From CBDFNC01 sp965249895 (GTDB taxonomy: Bacteria > Pseudomonadota > Gammaproteobacteria > Enterobacterales > CBDFNC01), in assembly GCA_965249895.1 (NCBI GenBank), contig CBDFNC010000004.1, positions 124,001 to 188,000 on the forward strand: a stretch of DNA of 64,000 nucleotides, written 5' to 3'. Shown one piece after another: positions 8,140-17,216 of this stretch; within the stretch, counting starts at the first letter, position 1, and each line of letters begins with the position of its first letter. The notes under the pieces were generated by a model that saw only the letters and a program-made list of their open reading frames with translations, did not search any database and was not told the origin of the DNA. The position numbers and the translations under genes are program-made.

Positions 8140-10833
8140 ATGCTGATCGCGTCAAAACTGACTAAACCTAATGACCCACAACATATGGTCGTAAGAGAGC
8201 GATTATTGCACTCTCTTAACCAGAGTATTGGGCATAAACTAATCCTGGTCTGCTCGCCAGCCGGTTATGGTAAAACCACTACCATAGCCCAGTGGTGCCA
8301 GGATCAGGAAAATGTGGCCTGGTATTCACTGGACAAATTTGACGATGATATATATCGCTTCGCCAACTACCTAATACAGTCTATTTCCGACAGCTATAGT
8401 GAACGTTGTTCTCGTAGCCTAGAGTTGGCGCAAAACCGCAGCTTTCCAAACCTGACCACACTGTTTACCCAGCTATTCGATGAAACGTCCGCTCAGGGTC
8501 ATCCCCTTACGCTGATCCTCGATGATTATCACTGCATCGAAAACCAGGATATTCATCTGGGTATTAAGTTCTTTATAAGATATATGCCGGCAAACTGGCG
8601 AATAGTGATCACCAGTCGTACCCGCCCGCTACTAAGTGTATCTAACCTAAGGATCAGGCAACAATTACTGGAGATTGATACGGATAAACTGGCGTTTGAT
8701 ATAGAAGAAACTCGCGCATTCTTTGAGCAACGTCTTAACTTCCCCATTGAGAGCAATCTGCTTACCGAGCTTAGGAACGACGTAGAGGGTTGGCCTTCTG
8801 CGCTTCAACTTGTCGCCCTGTCGGCAAAAGATCCGGACCATTTTTCCCAGTGTGCCGAGCAAGTGAGTAACAGCCAACACGCCCACCTTTGGGACTACCT
8901 CGAAGACGAGGTTTTTGCCCTTCTTCCCGATCAGCAGAAACGACTGTTACTGGATATCGCTCCACTGGCGCGTATCGACGCAGAAATGATTAACGCCTTA
9001 TGTGGTTTTACCGACGGACAGGCAACACTTGAGGCCATCGAAGAGCAAGGTTTATTTCTGGTGGCGCAGGATAACCAGAAACAATGGTTTCGATTTCATG
9101 CTTTGTTTAAGGGCTTCTTACTCCATTTAAAAGCCCAAGACCCAAACCGTCAGCAAGACGATAAAAACCTCGCGTTACTCTGGTTAAAACGCAAGATGCC
9201 GATGCAGGCGCTACCGCATGTGGTATATAGCCGGGATGAAGAGTTGACGGTTACCTTGCTACAACAATCAGGTTGGGCCCTGTTCCACGAAGGAGAGTTT
9301 TCCAGCCTGGATGTGTGTTTCGACCAGTTAAAAGAAACCATCTGGTGTTACCCGGATCTGGTACTGCTTAAAGCCTGGATGCTGCATAGTCGTTGGCGAA
9401 ACCATGAAGTTACCCCTTTACTTGAAAAGGCGCAGGCTTGGATGGATCAACAGGGCATTACCCTCGAACCGAGTTTATTGGGGGAGTTTGAAGTAGTTAG
9501 AGCACAAGTTGCGATTAACCAAGGCGAGGTTAAATGCGCACTGGATAAAGCCAAATTCGCTCTGTCGCTATTACCAAGCACCAGCATTCGCTCGCAAATG
9601 GTCGGCAGATCTATTATTGGTGAAGCAAATCATTGCTTAGGAAAGCTAAACCAGGCTTATCAATGTCAGGAGGAAGTAAAAATCCTCGCATTAGAGCATC
9701 AATTTTATCAAAATGCCGTTTGGGCGCTTTATCAACAGATTGAAATCCTCCATGCCCAGGCCAATCCTCTGCATGCTGAACGGTTAATTGAACAGGCACT
9801 GGAACTCCTCAAGAACCACAACCTAGACCAACTGCCCTTACTCGCCTACCCGCTACACTTTCGCGCCCAGCTTGCTTACCAGGCTTATGATCTATCTCTG
9901 GCCACTGAGTTATGCGAACGAGCACTTCGGGTAGTGGCGCCTTACGGTGAGCAATGGCTACTTTTCTGCTACTCCCTGAAAGCCAAAATAGCGTTGGAAA
10001 GTGGTGACATGGACATAGCTGTCCCATTAATAGGACAAATGGAATCCCTGCTACACACCGAGCAATACCACAGTGACTGGCTGGCAAACGCCAACTATGT
10101 GCGCATTAAATACTGGCGACAACGAGGTGATATCGCTGCGATACGCCACTGGCTTGAGAGCGCACCCGAGCCTGAAGCTGCTTTTAACCATTTTGACCAG
10201 TGTCACTGGCGCAATAGAGTCAGGGCACTGACCCAGTTGGGGAAACTCAATACGGCCAGGGAGCTATTGCTAGAAATAATGAAAGACGCCAGGCGTTGCC
10301 AGCTACAGGTAGAAGTAAACCGTAATCTTATCTTGCTGGCCAGCATTGACGTGAGATTACAGGATATTAATAACGCCAAGGCTAATCTGGCCATGGCGTT
10401 GGAAACCTCGCTTTTTACAGGCCTTATCACCAGCTTCATACGCGAATCTGCAAACCTGAACCCGATTTTACAGGAGCTGGCCAAGGAAACGGCGTTGACC
10501 CAAGCTGTGAAGGACAAACTATCGCAGTTGTTAACCTTGTCCGGATTAGATCAACAGCAAACACAGCACACCCCTTTTGCGCCACCAGAAGTCGACAAAA
10601 TACTTGCTCACCCCAGCGTGCCCGGCCTGGTAAAAAATATTTCCCTGACTCAGCGTGAATGGGAGGTTTTAGGTTTCATCTATAGCGGTTATACCAATGA
10701 TAATATTTCTAAAGCGATGAGCGTAGCTCCAACCACGGTTAAATCCCATATTCGAAACCTGTATCAAAAGCTAGGTCTGGCAGGGCGCAACGAAGCTATC
10801 AGCTTAGGCCAACACCTGTTGTCGTTAACCTGA
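8140..10833 (+). CDS. malT: maltose regulon transcriptional activator MalT
   Basis: LuxR-type STAND ATPase that activates mal promoters when bound to maltotriose and ATP. It has 897 residues (E. coli 901). The N-terminus MLIASKL matches the family, so the ATG at 8140 is accepted although the AGGT ribosome site is weak. Visible domains: Walker A SPAGYGKTTT (about 39-48), Walker B LILDDYH (about 127-133), a central helical-repeat (TPR-like) region (about 330-760), and a C-terminal LuxR HTH with LTQREWEVLGFIYSGY and TTVKSHIRNLYQKLG (about 830-890). In E. coli malT lies next to malPQ; here it lies next to malE. Confidence 0.96.
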   Translation: MLIASKLTKPNDPQHMVVRERLLHSLNQSIGHKLILVCSPAGYGKTTTIAQWCQDQENVAWYSLDKFDDDIYRFANYLIQSISDSYSERCSRSLELAQNRSFPNLTTLFTQLFDETSAQGHPLTLILDDYHCIENQDIHLGIKFFIRYMPANWRIVITSRTRPLLSVSNLRIRQQLLEIDTDKLAFDIEETRAFFEQRLNFPIESNLLTELRNDVEGWPSALQLVALSAKDPDHFSQCAEQVSNSQHAHLWDYLEDEVFALLPDQQKRLLLDIAPLARIDAEMINALCGFTDGQATLEAIEEQGLFLVAQDNQKQWFRFHALFKGFLLHLKAQDPNRQQDDKNLALLWLKRKMPMQALPHVVYSRDEELTVTLLQQSGWALFHEGEFSSLDVCFDQLKETIWCYPDLVLLKAWMLHSRWRNHEVTPLLEKAQAWMDQQGITLEPSLLGEFEVVRAQVAINQGEVKCALDKAKFALSLLPSTSIRSQMVGRSIIGEANHCLGKLNQAYQCQEEVKILALEHQFYQNAVWALYQQIEILHAQANPLHAERLIEQALELLKNHNLDQLPLLAYPLHFRAQLAYQAYDLSLATELCERALRVVAPYGEQWLLFCYSLKAKIALESGDMDIAVPLIGQMESLLHTEQYHSDWLANANYVRIKYWRQRGDIAAIRHWLESAPEPEAAFNHFDQCHWRNRVRALTQLGKLNTARELLLEIMKDARRCQLQVEVNRNLILLASIDVRLQDINNAKANLAMALETSLFTGLITSFIRESANLNPILQELAKETALTQAVKDKLSQLLTLSGLDQQQTQHTPFAPPEVDKILAHPSVPGLVKNISLTQREWEVLGFIYSGYTNDNISKAMSVAPTTVKSHIRNLYQKLGLAGRNEAISLGQHLLSLT

Positions 10834-10900
10834 ATAATTAGCTGCCGTTTAAAAACAGCCAGTGGCGACAACGGACTGTTTCCCTGCAATCGTAGATGGG

Positions 10901-11223
10901 TTACTTTCGGGTACTTTCCATCGCGGCTTTGAAAAGGTCATCATCCGTAGGGACATGTTTGCAACCGGATGAAAATAACCAATCTTCAACCTGATCACCC
11001 AAGCTATTTACATGTTTGTTAACCATAAAGCAGCTACCTTTAACGCTCACCAGTCGCTTACCTTGCCCGAGTTCGATGATTTGTTCCGGGTCCGACTCCA
11101 TATACCTGCCATGTTCGAACCCTTCAGGGAATGGCTGAATCGACGCGCCAAATGCATTACTGGTGTAGCGCTTTCTGGCCTCAGCCTCCGCTAGCGCCCC
11201 ATCCCGCCCTGCGGCGAGGTAGT
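10901..11223 (-). pseudogene. C-terminal fragment of a gene cut by the IS3 element
   Basis: The frame is open from the IS3 edge (YLAAGRDGALAEAEARKRY, then FPEGFEHGRY) to a TAA at 10901, about 105 residues. It includes a single cysteine pair (SCF...SGCKH). It has no start of its own; upstream lies IS3 DNA and an in-frame TGA. The strand and position suit the missing C-terminus of the TonB-like gene at 12797-13454 on the far side of the element. I do not recognise the domain. Confidence 0.6.
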
Positions 11224-11296
11224 TGTCGCCTAAAGTTCAAAATTATGCCGCCTTACCTTTCTCAACTGTCTTGCTCTTTTCCGGGTTAAGGTGAAA

Positions 11297-12242
11297 TCAG
11301 ATCCCAGTTTTTGATTTCACCACTCCAGCGGCTTGGATTTTTTGATTTTGCTGCTTGGTATACCTGTTTTCGTTTAGCCAATATGTGTACATCTTCACCT
11401 GTGTGACGCTGCTGCGCGTAACAAATTTGACTCCGCTATGTAAATGTTCATGGTTATACCATTCAACAAACCCGCATACCCAGCTTCGCGCCGCTTGTAG
11501 ATCATTAAAGGGCCGCTCTGGGTATTCTGGTCGGTATTTCAACGTACGAAATAGGGATTCTGAATAGGGGTTATCATTACTCACCGAAGGTTTAACACCC
11601 AGTTGCTGCAAGGTCGCCAGCATCGTAGCGCCTTTCATTGGGCTCCCATTGTCCGAGTGCAGCGTCACCTGGTTACGCTTAACACCTTCCCGCTGACAGA
11701 TATCAGTCATAAGATCTTGCTAATGCACTCGATTCCTCTTCGTATACCTGCCAGCCAACGATTTTTCGACTGTAAATATCCATCACCAAGTACAGATATA
11801 AAAATATCCCTTTAACAACAGTGGGTAAGTAGGTGATATCCCAAGTGTAAATTTGATTGGGCTCTGTCGCTGTCAGGGCTTTAGGTTTATGGACTGGCTT
11901 ACTCTTGTCTCGGTGATTTAGCTGATTGTGTACCTTCATCACCCGATAGAACGTTGACTCTGAGGCAATATATAGCCCTTTATCGACAAGCTTCGGTACG
12001 ATTTTGTTCGGTGGTAATTTCGCATACTCAGGCATTAACAAGCTTAATTACGCTGGCGCTCCAATTCTGTTAGCTTATTTTTTGGTTCACGGTAGGCTTC
12101 TATCCGCCCATCTTGCTCATTGCCTGGCTGGTTCCAACGCTGCAAGGTTTTTGCGCTAACCCCTATGATTTCACAGGCGTCTGGCACCAGAATCACATGC
12201 CTGATTTATCAGGCTCATGATTTCCGTTCGTTCTGAACTCAT
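11297..12242 (-). pseudogene. IS3 OrfB transposase (DDE integrase core), frameshifted
   Basis: OrfB starts at ATG 12242, overlapping the orfA stop by 4 bases. It is broken near 12185, 12040 and 11706. The rve core is still readable: D1 in WDITYLPT, D2 in LHSDNGSPMKG, and E in YSESLFRTLKYRPEYP, followed by the typical WYNHEHLHSG. The pieces would make one transposase of about 310 residues if the frame were repaired. Confidence 0.88.
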
Positions 12243-12761
12243 TGTGAGTCGTCCTCGTCGCTTCCCCAGATCGCATTGACTTTTTTTTGGAGCACTAATA
12301 ACGCAGCGGTCTCGGCCAGCGCTTTGTCTTTTCGGTTCAGCTCCTTTTTTAATGCCTTATTTTCATGCTTAAGGCCTTTTATTTCCGAGCGACTCGTCGC
12401 TTTACTATTAGCTGCATTGCCATGAGTAAAATCAAGTTTCCACTGTATGGTGGGGATATAAGCCTTGTTCACGGCATAGCTCACTGATGGCCTCACCACC
12501 CAGCGAGGCGCAAGTAATGACCATGTTAAGCCTTTCCTCTAAACTCCAATCTTGTGGTCTTTTTTCTTTTGTCATAATGCCAGTTTTATCAGTAAAACCC
12601 ATTTCAAATACTTGCTCTCTGGACTGTACAATCCACTTACCTAATGTTGAATAACCGACGCCTAAAGACTCAGCCACTTCTTTTAAGCTGGACTCTGCAG
12701 GGCGATTAAGCGCTTTTTCCACTGCTTGTATTTTAAATGACTTTGTATATCTTTTGTTCAT
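12239..12761 (-). pseudogene. IS3 OrfA (HTH protein), frameshifted
   Basis: The start MNKRYTKSFKIQAVEKAL and the HTH (KEVAESLGVGYSTLGKWI) are typical of IS3 OrfA. The frame breaks near residue 105 (LYPHH). It resumes in another frame with QWKLDFTHGNAANS, a Lys/Glu-rich coiled coil (leucine zipper) and the end VNAIWGSDEDD. Confidence 0.85.
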
Positions 12762-12796
12762 TTTTTGCTACCTCTAACTGAAAATTAGAGGCGACA

Positions 12797-13454
12797 ACTA
12801 TCCTGACACAGGGGGCCCTGCCTGACCGTCCAACACACTGAACATTTCGTCCGGGATTTTTGCTCCTGCTGCGGGAGTTTTCTTTACTAACCCGTTTGCT
12901 TTAATCGCATTATATTGTGCTGTCTTGGTGGGAACGGCCTTCGTGGGATCAGCCTTCGTGGGAGAGCCTTCGTGGGAGCAGCCTTCGTGAGAGCAGCCTT
13001 CGTGAGAGGTGGGAGCAGTCTTCGTGGGAGCGGCCCTCATGGGAGCGGCCTTACTGGCGGTCACAACTACCGCCGCCTTGTTGCCTAGGTTAATCTTTTG
13101 TGGTTTTTGACTTTCTGTTCCCGGCTCAGGCTGGTCTTTTAAAGGAGGCATTCTGGTTTGATCCATTACCTTAGCAGTACGCGCTTCACCTTGCTCCAAC
13201 TGTGTAGCCTTTTGCCATATCTGCTCACCCCTCAATTTTCTCTCTTCGAGTGTAGATTTGTGATCCGATACTGGAGATACAACACTCGCCAGTCCATTAG
13301 CCTCCAATTTGGCGCTAGGGCGAAATAGGAAACTTTTGATCGCTCTTCCTTCAACTTGCTTAACCGGCTTAGGTTCATAGTTAGACATCAATAAAATAAG
13401 TAACAGGTGAAGTAAAACAGCAAAAGCAAAAGCGGAACACGTTTTTTTCAACAC
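12797..13454 (-). pseudogene. TonB-like single-span protein, N-terminal part, cut by IS3
   Basis: The GTG start at 13454 is followed by one N-terminal membrane segment (residues 8-25) after KK. Then comes a long Lys/Pro/Ala-rich periplasmic linker, the general architecture of TonB/TolA-like energy transducers. About 216 residues are readable. The ending GPPVSG and stop are created at the IS3 boundary, so the natural C-terminus is lost; the fragment at 10901-11223 is the likely remainder. A 15-bp tandem repeat (12926-13052) lies inside the linker and is read in two frames. No TonB C-terminal domain is visible, so the name is by architecture only. Confidence 0.55.
12926..13052. repeat. 15-bp minisatellite inside the TonB-like gene
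   Basis: About seven imperfect copies of the unit GGGAGCAGCCTTCGT. In one frame on the minus strand the unit encodes APTKA-type repeats, in another SHEGC-type repeats. The protein passes through both, showing that units have been gained or lost with compensating frame changes. Confidence 0.85.
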
Positions 13455-13683
13455 AACCCCATTAGGCGAATAACAACTATCTCCTTCTGACTCAAATAGT
13501 TATAAATGGTTCCGCTGGCCTTTAAAAAACCATAACCAACGGCAAAGCCCTCTGTATGTAGAGAGCCTCGAAAGAGATTAATTTTAGCCGTTATGGACAT
13601 TGCTGATGTCTGATCACACCTGGGGTGATCCAGCCCTATCGCTCTTAATCCATTTATGTAAGTAGAATTAGCCTTAATCAAGT

Positions 13684-14034
13684 TTAATAGTCGTAGTCAT
13701 CCAATGAGTCTTCAATTTCAGCCCTGTCCAGATCATCTTCCGCAATATCATCGTCAAGGTCGCGAAGGTCTCGCTTGCAGCGATCAGCCTTTACTTCACC
13801 TTCTACAAGGCCATCAATTGCGCCAACAGCGGCTCCAATTTCCGCCCCTCTGGACGCGCCATTACCCCCATCTGCGATGGCGCCAATACCGGTGCCAATC
13901 AAGCCCCCTTCGACTGCACCACCCACCACATCACCCAGGGTGTCGCCACAATAATCGTCATAATTAGCGTAAGCCGGAACGGTAAGCGAAATGCAACTAA
14001 TCCCAGCAATAACAGCCAATGTTTTTATCTTCAA
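13684..14034 (-). CDS. small secreted glycine-zipper protein
   Basis: 116 residues. A signal peptide (MKIKTLAVIAGISCISLTVP) has a probable cleavage at AYA/NYDD. The central part (about 38-75) is a glycine-zipper-like segment (GGAVEGGLIGTGIGAIADGG, then GAAVGAIDG), as in outer-membrane-associated Gly-zipper proteins. The tail is strongly acidic (DLDDDIAEDDLDRAEIEDSLDD). Two cysteines (about 29 and 85) could form a disulfide. Function unknown; periplasmic or outer-membrane location is inferred. Confidence 0.75.
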   Translation of the reverse strand: MKIKTLAVIAGISCISLTVPAYANYDDYCGDTLGDVVGGAVEGGLIGTGIGAIADGGNGASRGAEIGAAVGAIDGLVEGEVKADRCKRDLRDLDDDIAEDDLDRAEIEDSLDDYDY

Positions 14035-14169
14035 GGTCTAACATCTAGGTGTGAATAACGTTATAAAGCCAGTCTATTATCCAACCCCTGGTTCGCATAA
14101 TTAGGACCTATTCGATTTTTAGATAGGAGGTGAAGCTCGTATTCCTTGCACAGGTGAAACCCAAACTAG

Positions 14170-14466
14170 CAATCAACAACCACCGGTAAAGCCGGGGGTA
14201 TGATGAAAGCCTCTGGAAGAGGCTAAAAAGCAATAAATAAAACGGACCTTTGCGCTTATAAGCCGCTGGATTACCAGTCGAGCTGGTAATGACGGTGATC
14301 GCGTTATTACCTGAGATAAAACGTCATTCCCTCGCACGTGGTGGTCCGACATCTGGATGGTCCGACACTCGGTCCAGCGGACTTAACCTATCGTACTTGG
14401 TCCAACTTATACACCTGAACGGCAGAGCTTAGTCGAGTCACACCGCCAGAGGCGGTGGTTTACCAA
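14170..14466. repeat. dispersed structured repeat R, copy 1
   Basis: This 297-bp block matches 30321-30649 at most positions. It contains two perfect hairpins, AGCCTCT-gga-AGAGGCT and ATTACCAG-tcgag-CTGGTAAT. A run of the 16-bp unit CTGGATGGTCCGACAT follows, shorter than in copy 2. It ends with the palindrome ACCGCC-aga-GGCGGT. No coding frame is conserved, so it looks like a non-coding mobile or REP-type unit. Confidence 0.85.
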
Positions 14467-14888
14467 GGTTTAATTAAGCTCCAAGAGCCTGGCTATGCCG
14501 CAGTCTGGCTCGAAGTTTCAATAAATTCACCAAGGTTGTGGTTAAGGCATACAAAATTCGATACGCCGCCTGAAATAATGTCGTTGCGCCGGTTTTCAGT
14601 TACCGGTAGAGGCAAAGATTTTTTGCTTTTATCGAAGGGATTTCTTATCTAAGAGCTGCAGTGAACACTCATAGATTACTATTCAGGCTAACTTCCCGCT
14701 CATTATTTTTCATATACGCCATTGCCTTTTATCACGGCTAGTCTCTTATCCAGGGCCGATGCCAACGTTTTCGCATCACGGCAACACGGCTCAAGTTTTA
14801 GCAAATTATTAAAGGCGCCAAAAAACAATAGCCTTTTAAAATCAGCTATATATCATTCACTACCCGTATAAAATACGATGCACTGTCC
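14467..14888. other. intergenic, no gene recognised
   Basis: About 420 bases between repeat R and the methyltransferase gene. I see no convincing reading frame, promoter or terminator; the short frames present lack family resemblance and ribosome sites. Confidence 0.5.
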
Positions 14889-15566
14889 TTATTGCTTGGT
14901 CAGCAAGACTACGTCGGCTCCGATAAAAGTTACCTTGGCACTTAGCTTCTCACCAAGCCAGCTAAAGGTGTTTGAAGAGAAGAAACACACGTGCGTTTGA
15001 TCATTTTTATAATGCCAGTTGGCAAAGGCGTCTCTATTTTTCACAAGTTTAGTCATCAACCCCAGGGTTCCCCCGGACCCTAAACAAGACCAAAGCGCAG
15101 ATAACTCATTAAATGGCTGGTGAAGGTGTTCCACCACTTCAGTAGCCGTTATAAAATCAAAGGTCTGCTCCAACACCGACTTGTCAGGAAAATAGAAAGT
15201 GTCGTAAAGGGAAACCTCGAAACCCTGCTCTTGAAACATCTTGGCCAATGCCGGCCCGGGACCACAGCCAAACTCAAGGCCTAGGCTCGGTGGCGCAAGC
15301 CTTTCACACATAGGATCAAACAAACGGCCGAGAAATTTTCTGTAGTGAGGGTCATCCAGCTGGTTATCATGCCTGTCATACTCAGCCTTCTCTGCATTCA
15401 GGCTCAGGTATTCACTGGGCGGGACAAATACCAGGTTGCATACACTGCAGATAAAATAGTGCCGCCTGTTATCCCGTCCGTAGGAAGCGGCTGAGCCAGT
15501 ACATAACGGACAACATTTGTCTGAAGCCGAAAAATCACCACTGTCGAAATCAATAAAATTGGCCAC
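14889..15566 (-). CDS. class I SAM-dependent methyltransferase with N-terminal zinc ribbon
   Basis: 225 residues. The N-terminus carries a four-cysteine ribbon (CPLC near 19-22 and CSVC near 40-43), typical of methyltransferases acting on sugar or small-molecule substrates. The SAM-binding motif GLEFGCGPGPALAKMF is near residue 97, followed by an acidic post-motif and the TATEVVEHL segment of the Methyltransf_23 type. Start is GTG at 15566 with only a weak ribosome site. The substrate is unknown. It lies between the repeat and malK, on the opposite strand to malK, with no operon partner. Confidence 0.85.
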   Translation of the reverse strand: MANFIDFDSGDFSASDKCCPLCTGSAASYGRDNRRHYFICSVCNLVFVPPSEYLSLNAEKAEYDRHDNQLDDPHYRKFLGRLFDPMCERLAPPSLGLEFGCGPGPALAKMFQEQGFEVSLYDTFYFPDKSVLEQTFDFITATEVVEHLHQPFNELSALWSCLGSGGTLGLMTKLVKNRDAFANWHYKNDQTHVCFFSSNTFSWLGEKLSAKVTFIGADVVLLTKQ

Positions 15567-15808
15567 GTATATAAAACACTCTCAATATATTTTTACAGAA
15601 ACTGGTTTTCTTATGCGACCAACGCCACGCGAGAATAACAAGATAGTGTTTCATGGTTGGCGCTAATTACAGGCTGTGGAGGATAGAAGGCCAGCAGTAA
15701 AATGTCCATATTTTCGATTAACCGCCAGTCATCGTCCTAAGGTGCTTGGTACTTAACAGCTAACATTGGGTTAGTCCTTTGCTGTATAGCCTGAACGCTA
15801 GTTTATAG

Positions 15809-15876
15809 GTGATCAAAATCACGGTTTCAACTCCTCCCCCCAGCTTTTTACTCCTCCTCCCCCACTAAGGAGGATG
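15809..15876 (+). promoter_or_regulatory. malK promoter sites: CRP-like palindrome and MalT-like boxes
   Basis: GTGA-TCAAAA-TCAC (15809-15822) has the half-sites and 6-base spacing of a CRP site. Next are CTCCTCCCCC (15831-15840) and CTCCTCCTCCCCC (15851-15863), which on the other strand read GGGGGAGGAG and match the MalT box GGGGA(T/G)GAGG. A direct-orientation AAGGAGGATG is at 15867-15876. Together they resemble the enteric malK control region and support MalT/CRP control of malK-lamB-malM-malP. Confidence 0.7.
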
Positions 15877-15952
15877 TGTAGCCTCTTAAAACCCCGCAAA
15901 ATGCCAAACATCAAGGTAATTCTGGCCCTAAGGGCCAATGAGGAGCAGTTGA

Positions 15953-17104
15953 ATGGCAAGTGTCACTTTAAATAAGGTGTGTAAGGCATACGGCGACAAC
16001 CTGGTGCAAAAAGATATCGACCTGCAAATAACAGACGGTGAGTTTATCGCCTTTGTCGGTCCGTCTGGTTGCGGCAAAACCACCTTACTTCGGATGATAG
16101 CCGGCCTTGAGGATATAACATCCGGAGACCTGTATATTGGCGACCAGCGTGTTAATGATCTACCACCAGCCAAACGCAACATCAGCATGGTGTTTCAATC
16201 CTATGCCCTTTACCCACACCTTAACGTCAAAGAGAACATGATTTTTGGACTTAAGCTGGCCAAAACCGACCCAAAAGAAATTGAAAACCGGGTTGAATAC
16301 GCCTCGGGTATTCTGCAACTGGGCCAACTTTTGCAGAGAAAACCAAAAGAGCTATCGGGCGGTCAACAACAACGCGTGGCCATCGGGCGAACCCTGGTCA
16401 ACCGACCAAAAGTACTGCTATTCGATGAGCCCCTGTCCAACCTGGATGCTTCGTTGCGAGTTCAAATGCGTATCGAAATATCCAAGCTTCACAAGCGGCT
16501 AAACTCCACCATGGTTTACGTCACCCATGATCAGGTGGAAGCTATGACTATGGCGGATAGAATTGTGGTGCTGGAAGGTGGCTGCGTCGCCCAGGTGGGT
16601 ACCCCGCTAGCGCTTTATCACTATCCGGATAACCGCTTCGTCGCCGGTTTTATCGGCTCGCCAAAAATGAACTTCATCCCGGCCAAAGTTGAACAAGCGA
16701 ACGAACATGAAGTACAACTTTGGCTGTGTAATAAATCGCTAATTACCATTGCAGTTAGCGGCGAAGGCTTAACCCCAGGCGAGCGGGTTTCAATCGGCAT
16801 TCGCCCTGAACATATTGATACTTCCCCATTTAGCAAGTCTGTCGATGCAGACAACTCGGTTGGCGACTCACTTATCGGTCCGGAATTGGTTGGCGAAGTT
16901 CAAGTCGTCGAACAGTTGGGGCATGAAACTCAAATCTATCTATCGGCTCCAGATATCGACAGTAACCTTATCGTCCGATATCCAGATGTGGTTGATGTCA
17001 CCGAAGGAAAACAATTTCGTTTTGCATTACCCGCACACAGATGTCACCTGTTTCGGGAAGACGGAACAGCATGTAAGCGCCGCTATAAGGAAGTGGGCAT
17101 CTAA
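15953..17104 (+). CDS. malK: maltose ABC transporter ATPase MalK
   Basis: Cytoplasmic ATPase that powers MalFG. It has 383 residues (E. coli 371). Motifs: Walker A GPSGCGKTT (about 36-44), Q-loop VFQSYALYPHL, signature LSGGQQQR (about 134-141), Walker B VLLFDEPLSNLDA, and H-loop VTHDQ. The C-terminal regulatory OB-fold (about 235-370), which in E. coli binds MalT and EIIA-Glc, is present with GIRPEHI. The ATG at 15953 has GAGGAG 7-9 bases upstream. First gene of the malK-lamB-malM-malP unit, behind CRP-like and MalT-like sites. Confidence 0.97.
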   Translation: MASVTLNKVCKAYGDNLVQKDIDLQITDGEFIAFVGPSGCGKTTLLRMIAGLEDITSGDLYIGDQRVNDLPPAKRNISMVFQSYALYPHLNVKENMIFGLKLAKTDPKEIENRVEYASGILQLGQLLQRKPKELSGGQQQRVAIGRTLVNRPKVLLFDEPLSNLDASLRVQMRIEISKLHKRLNSTMVYVTHDQVEAMTMADRIVVLEGGCVAQVGTPLALYHYPDNRFVAGFIGSPKMNFIPAKVEQANEHEVQLWLCNKSLITIAVSGEGLTPGERVSIGIRPEHIDTSPFSKSVDADNSVGDSLIGPELVGEVQVVEQLGHETQIYLSAPDIDSNLIVRYPDVVDVTEGKQFRFALPAHRCHLFREDGTACKRRYKEVGI

Positions 17105-17216
17105 GCCGGTTAACACTGGCGACAATCGTATTCACTAAAGCAAGGGCACGGTAAAAAATGCGAGATAACTCGTAGGGATAAGTCATGCCTAAAAACCATA
17201 AATATAGGGATTAATA

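Larger units (their letters stand above)
11224..12796 (-). mobile_element. degenerate IS3-family element
   Basis: The ends are inverted TGTCGCC / GGCGACA; identity extends to 12 bp if flanking TAGT/ACTA is included. The element is about 1.57 kb and carries overlapping orfA and orfB on the minus strand, the IS3 layout. No 3-4 bp target duplication is evident. Both genes carry frameshifts, so the copy is dead. Confidence 0.85.

Noticed and set aside
10860..10890. Weak GCTG...CAGC hairpin after malT as a terminator
   Set aside because: Stem of four to five pairs and no T run; too weak to call.
13448..13681. 77-codon minus-strand frame between the glycine-zipper protein and the TonB-like gene
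   Set aside because: No recognisable domain, no ribosome site and unusual composition; probably chance, though a tiny real gene cannot be excluded.
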